From contig CAZHBD010000015.1 in the NCBI GenBank assembly GCA_964530555.1, positions 1 through 15,991 on the forward strand: 15,991 nt of DNA, written 5' to 3'. The notes under the pieces were generated by a model, which saw nothing but the letters and a program-made list of their open reading frames with translations, did not search any database and was not told where the DNA came from. The translations under genes were made by a program, and so were the position numbers. Of this stretch, positions 1 to 6,062 are shown one piece after another (the stretch's first letter is position 1; each line of letters opens with the position of its first letter). This stretch comes from CAZHBD01 sp964530555. GTDB taxonomy: Bacteria > Patescibacteriota > Saccharimonadia > Saccharimonadales > AWTP1-31.

Positions 1-210
1 GTTGAGTTGAGTGCCTTGGCGGTAGGGAACTGTACACACTGCGAGGCCGAAATTCCTTTACTAGGTCGGTCTATTTTGGCTGGTGGATCATGGGATGGTG
101 GCACAGAGCAACATACCGTAGCAGTTGTTCACTGCAACACCGTTCAACCGCAAGAAGGCCTAGATTTTGAAGCTAGCCAGTCCTTTTATGATGACGGTCG
201 ATTGTTTTAG
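1..210 (+). CDS. 3' end of an unknown protein gene (partial)
   Basis: The frame is open from the first base of the window to a TAG at 208-210, so this is probably the last 69 codons of a gene that begins upstream. A TTG at 7 could act as a start, but only six bases precede it and no ribosome binding site can be judged. The visible part has a Cys-X2-Cys pair (CTHC) and one later Cys, a Gly-rich stretch (AGGSWDGG) and an acidic C-terminus. I do not recognise the family. The Cys pair could be half of a zinc site, but that is speculative. About 65 bases with no recognisable signal separate it from the convergent membrane-protein gene. Confidence 0.5.
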   Translation, partial: VELSALAVGNCTHCEAEIPLLGRSILAGGSWDGGTEQHTVAVVHCNTVQPQEGLDFEASQSFYDDGRLF

Positions 211-275
211 TGCTGCAAAAACCTTAAAAAGTTCTAGGCAACGAAACACTTTGATCGGAGAGATAAGGGCTACAT

Positions 276-1334
276 TTAGCTAGCGATGATTCTGCCGGCG
301 CCCGGTGGCGGAGTTGGTTTTAGGCGACGATGGTAGACCCACAAGCCGACTACAATTCCGGTTCCAACAACTATGTACAAAACGCAAATCACCAGAGCGT
401 GGCGCATAAAATCATGCTGTGCTGCGTCGAGCAACTTTACCGCACTATCTTTGAAGCTTGAGGCAAAAGTAGGATCGCTCGTGATCTTATCGCGTCCTTT
501 GGCAAAACCGGCTGATAACAACACGGTGAGGATGCTGGCAGTAACCCCAGCGATCAGTACGCTCCACCCAACGCGGCGTAAGCCATGTTTCTTTGGCTCA
601 CTGAAGAAGATGATGGCGGTTGCAAAGACGAGGGCCATACCCGCCAAGATACCAGGCAGCATACGGGCTTTTTGGTACGCTTGGGGCACTTCTTTATAGC
701 GTTGGCTAAAAGGTTGCTGTCCGGGCTGGTCATTTGACTGCAGGGTGTCAGGGCTGAGCACGGTTCTAGGTAAGAAGTCTTCACTCTGCAATATTTGATT
801 ACGGAACTGCTCGATCTGGGCATTAAGGTCAAAACTGACGGCCGGCTTACAGTTAATGGTTAGTGCGTCTGTCGAGGTGGGTAGCGTACGTGGTGCGCAA
901 TCCGGCAGTGTTACATAACGTTGCTTGGCATACGCGGCGAGACTATCGGCAAACCGTTGCTTAATCGGTGCCAGGTCGATCGCAAAGTTTGGTTTTTCGC
1001 TTTTGCCATCGAGCCACTCAAAACTGCCGTCAACGATCTTCTCACTACTCGCTTGCAAGAAGCTTGGGGTCAGGGCTTCGTTGGCGGCACGTTGTACGGC
1101 CGGGTCCTTGAGGCTTAGACCGCCTATATCAAGCTTGTCGCCTTGCTCTGCAGCCTTTGTTTCGGCTTGTTTTAAAACATTGTCCACCACAGATGTGTAC
1201 AGGCCGCTGCTGGCGACCCAAGATTTGATACCACTAGGTCTAACAGCAGTGGTGATAAGAGTTGAAACGAAGAACAATAGTAGTGTGCCGCCCAAGATGC
1301 TTGCCAGGACGCCGATGATAGTTTTTCTAAGCAT
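276..1334 (-). CDS. Four-helix integral membrane protein of unknown function
   Basis: A 352-residue protein. Hydrophobic segments lie at about residues 7-29, 226-246, 257-277 and 312-334. The first helix is followed by a soluble domain of about 195 residues (30-225) that would lie outside the membrane; it holds two cysteines (about 146 and 162) that could form a disulfide. The three C-terminal helices are close together, and the tail is basic and Pro/Gly rich (RRLKPTPPPGAG). The layout resembles conserved uncharacterised CPR membrane proteins, but I cannot name a family. It is transcribed divergently from the HIT gene. The ATG at 1334 lies exactly six bases after a TAGAAT hexamer on the minus strand and has no Shine-Dalgarno site, so the mRNA is probably leaderless. 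The gene is very likely real; its function is unknown. Confidence 0.85.
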   Translation of the reverse strand: MLRKTIIGVLASILGGTLLLFFVSTLITTAVRPSGIKSWVASSGLYTSVVDNVLKQAETKAAEQGDKLDIGGLSLKDPAVQRAANEALTPSFLQASSEKIVDGSFEWLDGKSEKPNFAIDLAPIKQRFADSLAAYAKQRYVTLPDCAPRTLPTSTDALTINCKPAVSFDLNAQIEQFRNQILQSEDFLPRTVLSPDTLQSNDQPGQQPFSQRYKEVPQAYQKARMLPGILAGMALVFATAIIFFSEPKKHGLRRVGWSVLIAGVTASILTVLLSAGFAKGRDKITSDPTFASSFKDSAVKLLDAAQHDFMRHALVICVLYIVVGTGIVVGLWVYHRRLKPTPPPGAGRIIAS

Positions 1335-1340
1335 AAGTTC

Positions 1341-1346
1341 ATTCTA
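1341..1346 (-). promoter_or_regulatory. -10 element of the membrane-protein gene (leaderless)
   Basis: TAGAAT on the minus strand is followed by GAACTT and then the ATG at 1334. Initiation about seven bases after the hexamer would place the first nucleotide on the start codon. No convincing -35 box is visible. Confidence 0.5.
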
Positions 1347-1379
1347 CGCGCCCCAATGGCATTTGCCCACCGTGGGCGG

Positions 1380-1385
1380 TACAAT
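1380..1385 (+). promoter_or_regulatory. -10 element of the HIT gene (leaderless)
   Basis: TACAAT is followed by GAGCGC and then the ATG at 1392. No Shine-Dalgarno sequence and no good -35 box are visible. The fixed six-base spacing recurs at other genes in the window, which supports the call. Confidence 0.55.
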
Positions 1386-1391
1386 GAGCGC

Positions 1392-1787
1392 ATGGAAGAG
1401 ACTATTTTTACTAAAATCATCAAGGGCGAAATCCCCTGCCACAAAGTGTATGAGGACGAAAAGAACTTTGCGTTTCTCGACATCCATCCAATCCAACCTG
1501 GTCACGTGCTGGTGGTGAGTAAAACACCGGCGCCGACTTTTCTCGATCTTGATGCTGCAGACGCGGATGCGCTGTGGCGCGCGGTTCGCAAGATAGCTGG
1601 CCGGCTCAAAGGAGTATTCCCTGAAAAAAAGCGGATTGGCGTGATGATTGAAGGCCTCGATGTCCCGCATGTGCACGTTACGGTCTTTCCGATCGATAGC
1701 GGCGAAGAATATCGTCGGATGCCCGATGCGGAGTCTGAGCCAGACCACGCGGCGCTCGCTGCTATGGCTCAGAAAATTGCCTTTTAG
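1392..1787 (+). CDS. HIT (histidine triad) family nucleotide-binding protein
   Basis: A 131-residue protein of normal length for the HINT branch. HIT proteins are small homodimers that hydrolyse or transfer nucleotides through a histidine nucleophile, for example on AMP-lysine or dinucleoside polyphosphates. Visible signatures are the N-terminal FTKIIKGEIPC and VYEDEKNFAFLDIHP, the central PGHVLVVSK, and the triad region VPHVHVTVFP near residues 92-100. The nucleophile (middle His, about residue 95) and the first His (93) are present. The third His of the classical H-x-H-x-H is Thr97, so catalysis may be altered. I chose the ATG at 1392 because conserved HIT sequence begins there and a TACAAT -10 sits six bases upstream. 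A longer in-frame reading from 1356 would cross the promoter. The substrate cannot be deduced. Confidence 0.92.
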   Translation: MEETIFTKIIKGEIPCHKVYEDEKNFAFLDIHPIQPGHVLVVSKTPAPTFLDLDAADADALWRAVRKIAGRLKGVFPEKKRIGVMIEGLDVPHVHVTVFPIDSGEEYRRMPDAESEPDHAALAAMAQKIAF

Positions 1788-1789
1788 GG

Positions 1790-1795
1790 TACAAT
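1790..1795 (+). promoter_or_regulatory. -10 element of the 58-residue protein gene (leaderless)
   Basis: TACAAT begins two bases after the HIT stop codon and is followed by ACAAGC and the ATG at 1802. It is the same hexamer and the same six-base gap as upstream of the HIT gene. No Shine-Dalgarno site is present. Confidence 0.5.
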
Positions 1796-1801
1796 ACAAG
1801 C

Positions 1802-1978
1802 ATGAGCCCGTTTCTTCTAGCATTACTTTTTGCCCTTGGTGTGGGGGCGTGGGTCTATAACAAAGTTCAGCATCGCAATGGCGGTATCACCAAGCAGTCG
1901 TTAATCGCCGCTTCTGCAGTGGGGGCGGTTGCTCTAGTCATCTTTTATACTTTGTTCATTACGTTTGTGCCTCACTGA
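1802..1978 (+). CDS. Small membrane protein, 58 residues, two predicted helices
   Basis: ATG at 1802 to TGA at 1976-1978. Residues 2-19 (start MSPFLLALLFALGVGAW) and about 34-56 (LIAASAVGAVALVIFYTLF) are strongly hydrophobic. They are joined by a polar, basic turn of about 15 residues (NKVQHRNGGITKQS), so this is a two-helix hairpin with the loop probably on the cytoplasmic side. The gene lies 14 bases after the HIT gene, has its own TACAAT -10 six bases before the ATG and is followed by a hairpin that could terminate transcription. These flanking signals and the membrane-like composition argue for a real gene despite its size. I do not recognise a family. Confidence 0.7.
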   Translation: MSPFLLALLFALGVGAWVYNKVQHRNGGITKQSLIAASAVGAVALVIFYTLFITFVPH

Positions 1979-2001
1979 CACTAGCCTTTTAGTGTTATTT
2001 T
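1978..2001 (+). terminator. Possible weak intrinsic terminator
   Basis: A six-base-pair stem ACACTA (1978-1983) with TAGTGT (1990-1995), loop GCCTTT, is followed by TATTTT. The stem starts on the last base of the preceding stop codon. It is AT-rich and short, so termination may be inefficient. Confidence 0.45.
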
Positions 2002-2022
2002 CTCGCAAAAATTGACCTCAAC

Positions 2023-2031
2023 TGGTACTAT
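2023..2031 (+). promoter_or_regulatory. Extended -10 promoter of the XRE-HAD gene (leaderless)
   Basis: TGG followed by TACTAT forms an extended -10 element. The hexamer is followed by ATGGCT and then the ATG at 2038. This spacing would start the transcript on the second ATG and exclude the one at 2032. No good -35 box lies at 16-18 bases, as is common for extended -10 promoters. Confidence 0.5.
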
Positions 2032-2037
2032 ATGGCT

Positions 2038-2892
2038 ATGAATGTGGTGGACGAAAAGTCCTTGGGGGCAGTGCTGCAGCACGCGCGGCAACATGCAGGG
2101 ATGACGCAGCAGCAGCTATGCCAAAAGGCACACTTGAGCTATTCAACGTTGGCCAAGATCGAACGAGGGGCTATCAAGGCGCCTTCGATCTTCACGATAC
2201 GGACAATCGCCGAGGTTCTGGGCCTGTCCCTCGATGAGCTAGTAGGCGCGAGCCCCGCCAAATCGGCGCTAAAACGTAAAACGCGCAGCGGTGTCAGCTT
2301 TATTTATTTTGATATCAACGGCTGTTTGGTGCGTTTTTTTCACCGAGCGTTTACGGCTATTGCTAAGGAGACTGGTGCATCCCCGGATATTATCGAAACG
2401 GCCTTCTGGCGCTATAACGACGAAATTTGCACAGGTAAACTATCGATTGCCGACTTTAACCGTGCCTTCGCCAAAGACCTGGGTGTCGAGCGGATTGATT
2501 GGCAAAGTTATTACCTGCAGGCCGTCGATCCCATCCCGGAGATGCACGAGTTGGTGCAGTGGGCGGCACGTCACTACCGCGTTGGTCTTATGAGCAATAT
2601 TGGTAGGGGTTTTGTAGAGGACATGCTCAAGCATAAGCTCTTGCCGGCGGTCGACTACAGCGCAATTGTCGATTCGTCAGAGGTGGGGATTATCAAGCCA
2701 GACCCAAAGATCTACGCTGTAGGCGAAGATATGGCCAAAGCCCTAGCCAGTGAGATTCTGCTAGTGGATGACAGTCGCGCTAACTTAATCCCAGCCCAGG
2801 AACGAGGTTGGCATGTGATGTGGTTCAACGATTACGATCCGCTAGAGTCTACTGAGCGCGTCCGCGCAGCCCTGGAGCCTGCTGAGCAATAA
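2038..2892 (+). CDS. XRE-type HTH domain fused to a HAD-superfamily phosphatase-like domain
   Basis: A 284-residue protein with two domains. Residues about 7-70 form a Cro/C1-type helix-turn-helix: LGAVLQHARQHAGMTQQQL, then SYSTLAKIERGAIKAPS, then a leucine-rich final helix. Residues about 86-282 form a HAD fold: motif I FDINGCL (Asp92), motif II SN (Ser186), motif III IIKPDP (Lys220) and motif IV LLVDDSR (Asp244, Asp245). In most HAD phosphatases motif I is DxD; here the second position is Asn94, which removes the usual general acid/base. The protein may therefore be a weak enzyme or a ligand sensor for the DNA-binding part. The start at 2038 rather than 2032 follows from the promoter spacing. 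The 3' end overlaps the small minus-strand ORF by 44 bases. Domain calls are secure; regulatory target and substrate are unknown. Confidence 0.9.
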   Translation: MNVVDEKSLGAVLQHARQHAGMTQQQLCQKAHLSYSTLAKIERGAIKAPSIFTIRTIAEVLGLSLDELVGASPAKSALKRKTRSGVSFIYFDINGCLVRFFHRAFTAIAKETGASPDIIETAFWRYNDEICTGKLSIADFNRAFAKDLGVERIDWQSYYLQAVDPIPEMHELVQWAARHYRVGLMSNIGRGFVEDMLKHKLLPAVDYSAIVDSSEVGIIKPDPKIYAVGEDMAKALASEILLVDDSRANLIPAQERGWHVMWFNDYDPLESTERVRAALEPAEQ

Positions 2893-3109
2893 TCTGACGG
2901 TGATCAATAAGCCGAGGCATACCGGCGGTCTCAACGGGTATGGGCACGACAGCAACTGGCAATGTTGTTGGATCGAAAGTTTCCGCCAGTAGTGGCTTGC
3001 CAACCGCTTTGGCTAGCCCAATTACAGCGGCTCGCAACACGGTAACTACCGGGTCATGTTCGGGATAACCGGCTAATTCGCTAGGGTTTCTCAGTATATT
3101 CATATTCAT
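2849..3109 (-). CDS. Hypothetical small protein, 86 residues, downstream of valS
   Basis: ATG at 3109 (a second in-frame ATG at 3103) to TAG at 2849. It follows valS by 32 bases on the same strand and could be read in the same transcript. The sequence has an ordinary amino acid mix, with an N-terminal AGYPEHDPVVTVLRAA region and a Pro/Val-rich centre (TLPVAVVPIPVETAGMP). It matches no family I know. There is no Shine-Dalgarno site; a TAAGCT hexamer eight bases before the second ATG could be a -10. The last 44 bases overlap the antisense end of the XRE-HAD gene. Length and position make it plausible, but it could be a chance reading frame. Confidence 0.4.
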   Translation of the reverse strand: MNMNILRNPSELAGYPEHDPVVTVLRAAVIGLAKAVGKPLLAETFDPTTLPVAVVPIPVETAGMPRLIDHRQIIAQQAPGLRGRAQ

Positions 3110-3141
3110 TTAGCTTACCGATTTTTTATGAGACGCAAGCG

Positions 3142-5697
3142 TTACAGGTTTTTTAATTCGTCACTGAGTTGAGCGGCCCTTTGCTCGGCCTCCGTTAACT
3201 GATCACGCGTCTGTTGCACAACTTTCTCGGGGGCATTTTTGACATAGCTGTGATTATCGAGCCGATGTCTTAGATTCTTGATCAGTTGTTTTTGCTCATT
3301 CAAGGCTGCTTCGAGTTCTGAGCGGTAGTGACGTATTGTACTCTGATCTACCTCAATCCATACCTTGCGCCGAGTAGTCGTCAGGTTGAGCCCTCCCCTG
3401 CCCGCTTCAAGGAGCTCGATGTCCCCTGAGCGCGCCAGACGCTTAATTAACTCGCCGTTGTCTTCCATGAATTTTACTTCTTGGTGCAGCACGGTGGGCT
3501 TAGTAAGCCGCATTGCCCGAGTTAGCTGCCGGATTTCGCTGACAATCGCTTTTACATCAGTAAACTGTTTTGCCAATGCTTTGTCAGCAGCAGGAACCTC
3601 CGGCCAACTCTGAATAGCCAGGAGGCCGTTAAACCAATCCAGTTCTTGCCAGATAGCTTCGGTCAGAAAAGGTGCGAATGGATGAGCTAGCTTGAGCACG
3701 CTGTTGAGGACGTACTCGAGCATGCTGGTATTGGGTGCAGCCTTGGAGGCTTCGATATACCAGTCGGCAAAGTAATCCCATACAAAATGGTAGAGTTTTT
3801 CATAAGCTTCAGCAAAGCGATAATCCTCTAAATCTGAAGCCAATCGATCTGTTAAATGTTGTAAATTAGTCAATATCCAGTTGTCCGCCGGGCTGTTTGG
3901 CCAGGGTTCACTAATAGCGGGTTCGTCACCTTTTATTTCCTGAATAAAACGTGCGATGTTCCATAGTTTATTGGCAAAGTTGCGTGCTTCTTCTACACGA
4001 CGTCGGTCGTAGCCACGGTTTACTGCTGGTACGCGCCCGCTGACAATTCCCATGCGAAGGGCGTCGGATCCATACTGCTCAATCACGGGCAGCGGATCAA
4101 CGACATTGCCGACGGACTTGCTCATTTTGCTGCCGTCTTCTGCCATGACGTAACCATGAATATAGACCGCTTTGAACGGTACTTGACCAGTGTTATAAAG
4201 ACCGAGCATGATCATGCGAGAAACCCATGGGTAGAGGATCTCACCGCCGGTTTCCATTAAACTCAAGGGGTAAAACTCACTAAAGTCGGGGCCATCTGGG
4301 TAGTCAAGCGTAGCATAGGGCCAACTGGAGCTAGAAAACCAAGTGTCGAAAACATCAGGATCTCGCCGGTAGGTTTTATTGCCAATTTTTATCTCTTCCT
4401 GGTCAACGCGCTCATCGAATATCCATTCGTCTGGGTCATCCAGATTTTGAAAGGCCGGGATGGGAATACCCCAGGCTATTTGGCGACTAATGTTCCAATC
4501 CTTTAAGCCCTTGAGATACTGTATCAGTTGTTTACGTTTGGTAGCGGGGTAAAAGGTGATCCGATTTTCTTCCAACGCTGTGATGGCAGCTTCTGACAAT
4601 GGCTTCATATTGATAAACCACTGTTCACGGAGCAGTGGTTGGATTACCGTGCCACACTTGTAACAGTGCCCTACACTGTGCATGTGCTCTTCCACTTTCT
4701 CCAAGATGCCCAGTTCCTTAAGGTCAGTGACTATCATTTCGCGAGCTTCGGCGACACTCAAACCACGGTATTCGGCGGGCACGTCATGGCCCATGTTGCC
4801 TTCAAAATCGATAACGGTCATTCTTGGCAGATCGTGGCGTTCGGCAACTTCGTAGTCGTTAGGATCATGTGCAGGAGTAATTTTAACTGCACCTGTGCCG
4901 AACTCACGGTCGACCATCTCGTCGGCAATCACTGGGATATCGCGGTTGGTGAGTGGTAATCGAACGGTTTTACCGATGTATTTGGCTAGCTTCTTATCTT
5001 TGGGATGTACGGCAACCGCAGTATCGCCTAGCATGGTTTCGGGCCGTGTGGTCGCAACAGTTATGCCTCCCCTCCCCTCCGTTAAGGGGTAATGGATGTA
5101 ATACAGTTTGCCCTGTTCTTCTCTGTGCACCACTTCGATATCGGCAAAACTAGTACCATGGAAGGTACAGAAGTTGACCAGGCGCTCACCCCTATAGATG
5201 AGTCCTTCATCCCACATCTTTTTGAACGTCGCATAGGCGCGTTTAATAATTTTTTCGTCCAAAGTGTAGGCGTAGCGATTCCAGTCGACACTCGCGCCGA
5301 GTTTGCGGAACTGTGTCTGGTAATTGTCCTTGTTCTCGGCCACAAAATCCCAAATGCGCTGGTATAGCTCTTCCCTGCTGAAGTCAAAACGGCTCTTCCC
5401 TTCTTTAGTCAGCTGTTTTTCGTACACCACTTGAGTTTCAAATCCGGCATGGTCGGCGCCTGGCAATAGCAGACTCGCCTCCCCTTTCATACGGTGGTAA
5501 CGCACCGCAATATCTTCTAGTGCAAGAGTGAGTGCATGGCCCATGTGTAGATTGCCATTGGCATTGGGTGGAGGGATGACGATGCTAAAACTTTGGTCAC
5601 TTCCCCGATGTTCAGGAGTAAATGCCCCCTGCTCTTCCCAGAATTTGTAGATTTTATCTTCGTATTTATTTGGCTCGTAATTTTTGGATAGTTTCAT
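3142..5697 (-). CDS. valS: Valyl-tRNA synthetase (valine--tRNA ligase)
   Basis: An 851-residue class Ia synthetase that charges tRNA(Val) and edits mischarged threonine. The HIGH motif is HMGH at residues 51-54, after PPPNANGN; most ValRS have PPPNVTG here. KMSKS is exact at 524-528 (DGSKMSKSVGNV). The CP1 editing domain spans about 190-340, with TTRPETMLGDTAVAVHP at 217-232 and TGAVKITPAHDPNDYE at 268-283. The DVFDTWFSSSSWP region (448-460) and ETGGEILYPWVSRM (482-495) are recognisable ValRS blocks with lineage-specific changes. The anticodon-binding domain follows, and residues from about 785 form a charged C-terminal coiled coil typical of ValRS. The ATG at 5697 is preceded by AGAGG with five-base spacing, so unlike many neighbours it has a Shine-Dalgarno site. 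Upstream lies a long structured leader with its own small ORF. Confidence 0.96.
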   Translation of the reverse strand: MKLSKNYEPNKYEDKIYKFWEEQGAFTPEHRGSDQSFSIVIPPPNANGNLHMGHALTLALEDIAVRYHRMKGEASLLLPGADHAGFETQVVYEKQLTKEGKSRFDFSREELYQRIWDFVAENKDNYQTQFRKLGASVDWNRYAYTLDEKIIKRAYATFKKMWDEGLIYRGERLVNFCTFHGTSFADIEVVHREEQGKLYYIHYPLTEGRGGITVATTRPETMLGDTAVAVHPKDKKLAKYIGKTVRLPLTNRDIPVIADEMVDREFGTGAVKITPAHDPNDYEVAERHDLPRMTVIDFEGNMGHDVPAEYRGLSVAEAREMIVTDLKELGILEKVEEHMHSVGHCYKCGTVIQPLLREQWFINMKPLSEAAITALEENRITFYPATKRKQLIQYLKGLKDWNISRQIAWGIPIPAFQNLDDPDEWIFDERVDQEEIKIGNKTYRRDPDVFDTWFSSSSWPYATLDYPDGPDFSEFYPLSLMETGGEILYPWVSRMIMLGLYNTGQVPFKAVYIHGYVMAEDGSKMSKSVGNVVDPLPVIEQYGSDALRMGIVSGRVPAVNRGYDRRRVEEARNFANKLWNIARFIQEIKGDEPAISEPWPNSPADNWILTNLQHLTDRLASDLEDYRFAEAYEKLYHFVWDYFADWYIEASKAAPNTSMLEYVLNSVLKLAHPFAPFLTEAIWQELDWFNGLLAIQSWPEVPAADKALAKQFTDVKAIVSEIRQLTRAMRLTKPTVLHQEVKFMEDNGELIKRLARSGDIELLEAGRGGLNLTTTRRKVWIEVDQSTIRHYRSELEAALNEQKQLIKNLRHRLDNHSYVKNAPEKVVQQTRDQLTEAEQRAAQLSDELKNL

Positions 5698-5703
5698 GCA
5701 TAC

Positions 5704-5751
5704 CTCTGTTAATAATGCGTTGTGTAGGGGTGTTAACGCACTGCCACAGAG
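5704..5751 (-). promoter_or_regulatory. Hairpin that can sequester the valS Shine-Dalgarno site
   Basis: On the minus strand CTCTGT (5751-5746) pairs with ACAGAG (5709-5704), which is part of the valS Shine-Dalgarno region. Nested inside, AGTGCGTT (5742-5735) pairs with AACGCATT (5721-5714) over a 13-nt loop, including one G-U pair. Both 5' arms lie inside the last codons of the upstream ORF, so a ribosome there would open the structure. The two stems are separated by an internal loop of 3 and 4 nt. Confidence 0.5.
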
Positions 5752-5813
5752 CGGATGCCGCCGCTGGGAACGTTTATATCGTTACTCTTCCCTATCCTGT
5801 TCATGCCTATCAT
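5733..5813 (-). CDS. Upstream ORF / candidate leader peptide of valS (26 residues)
   Basis: ATG at 5813 to TAA at 5733-5735, ending 35 bases before valS. It has the best Shine-Dalgarno match of the region: GAGGTGAT, starting ACAGAGGTGATATC before the ATG. The peptide begins MIGMNRIGKS and ends GGIRSVAVR. It has three valines, two of them (GTG codons) within the last four residues, but also four isoleucines and four glycines, so valine is not strongly enriched. The frame is open farther upstream to an ATG at 5966, but the Shine-Dalgarno position favours 5813. Its last codons form the 5' side of the hairpin over the valS ribosome binding site, which suggests a regulatory leader peptide rather than a functional protein. 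Confidence 0.55.
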   Translation of the reverse strand: MIGMNRIGKSNDINVPSGGIRSVAVR

Positions 5814-5820
5814 GATATCA

Positions 5821-5827
5821 CCTCTGT
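5821..5827 (-). promoter_or_regulatory. Strong Shine-Dalgarno site of the valS upstream ORF
   Basis: ACAGAGG on the minus strand, continuing as TGAT, gives eight contiguous bases (GAGGTGAT) matching the canonical site, seven bases before the ATG at 5813. The same ACAGAGG recurs before valS, so both can compete for the CTCTGT at 5751-5746. Confidence 0.6.
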
Positions 5828-5938
5828 AATGCAAACCAAAATAAGCAGTTGATTCACGTGAAAAACATAAGCAACAAACACCAGAACTTTTTCTTGCAGA
5901 AGTCCTCATGTACATTGCCCACCCGTTTCTAAATTGTG

Positions 5939-5966
5939 GTGTGATCTGGCCGAAGCCAGACCACAC
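5939..5966 (-). ncRNA. 12-bp hairpin with a cUUCGg tetraloop in the valS leader
   Basis: On the minus strand GTGTGGTCTGGC, TTCG, GCCAGATCACAC: twelve pairs including one G-U, closed by the extra-stable C(UUCG)G loop. It begins about 20 nt into the predicted leader. It is not followed by a U-run, so it is not an ordinary terminator. It may protect the 5' end of the transcript or be part of a larger regulatory fold. Confidence 0.6.
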
Positions 5967-5991
5967 TTTAACAATGTTTGTTTTCGAACCT

Positions 5992-6020
5992 AGTCTACGC
6001 CTTTAACCATAAGCATGCAA
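5992..6020 (-). promoter_or_regulatory. Predicted valS promoter
   Basis: On the minus strand TTGCAT (6020-6015) and TAGACT (5997-5992) are separated by exactly 17 bases. Transcription would start near 5985, before the leader hairpins. Its -35 box lies two bases from the -35 box of the divergent lipoprotein promoter, so the two may interfere or share regulators. Confidence 0.5.
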
Positions 6021-6022
6021 CA

Positions 6023-6051
6023 TTGACAAAGCATAAGAAATTTGCTATAGT
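6023..6051 (+). promoter_or_regulatory. Strong sigma-70 type promoter of the lipoprotein gene
   Basis: A perfect TTGACA (6023-6028), a 17-base spacer and TATAGT (6046-6051) with an extended TGC in front. Predicted initiation near 6058 leaves only about five bases before the ATG at 6063, with no Shine-Dalgarno site. This is the best promoter match in the window. Confidence 0.75.
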
Positions 6052-6062
6052 ACATATTAACA

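Larger units (their letters stand above)
5698..5985 (-). promoter_or_regulatory. Long structured 5' leader of valS
   Basis: If transcription starts near 5985 (seven bases after the predicted -10), the valS mRNA has a leader of about 288 nt. It contains, in order, a 12-bp hairpin closed by a cUUCGg tetraloop (5939-5966), a 7-bp hairpin (5883-5889 with 5900-5906, one G-U pair), a 26-codon ORF with a strong Shine-Dalgarno site (5733-5813), and a nested hairpin that takes in the valS Shine-Dalgarno region (5704-5751). G-U pairs in the first two hairpins would be A-C mismatches on the other strand, so the minus-strand RNA is the folded one. No T-box consensus is present. The regulatory role is inferred. 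Confidence 0.55.

Noticed and set aside
925..1518. 197-codon plus-strand frame across the membrane-protein gene and HIT gene
   Set aside because: It overlaps two well-supported genes in other frames, and its product has no coherent domain or start signal.
1344..1823. 159-codon minus-strand frame antisense to the HIT gene
   Set aside because: It runs across the HIT gene and the promoters of both divergent genes; its composition looks like a shadow frame.
2012..2031. TTGACC as the -35 box for the XRE-HAD promoter
   Set aside because: It is only eight bases from the TACTAT hexamer, far too close for a -35/-10 pair; the extended -10 is the better explanation.
5698..5985. T-box riboswitch in front of valS
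   Set aside because: A GGGTGG occurs in the leader (minus strand, near 5921-5926), but the rest of the T-box consensus (ACCGCG) is absent, and no terminator/antiterminator pair with a U-tract was found.
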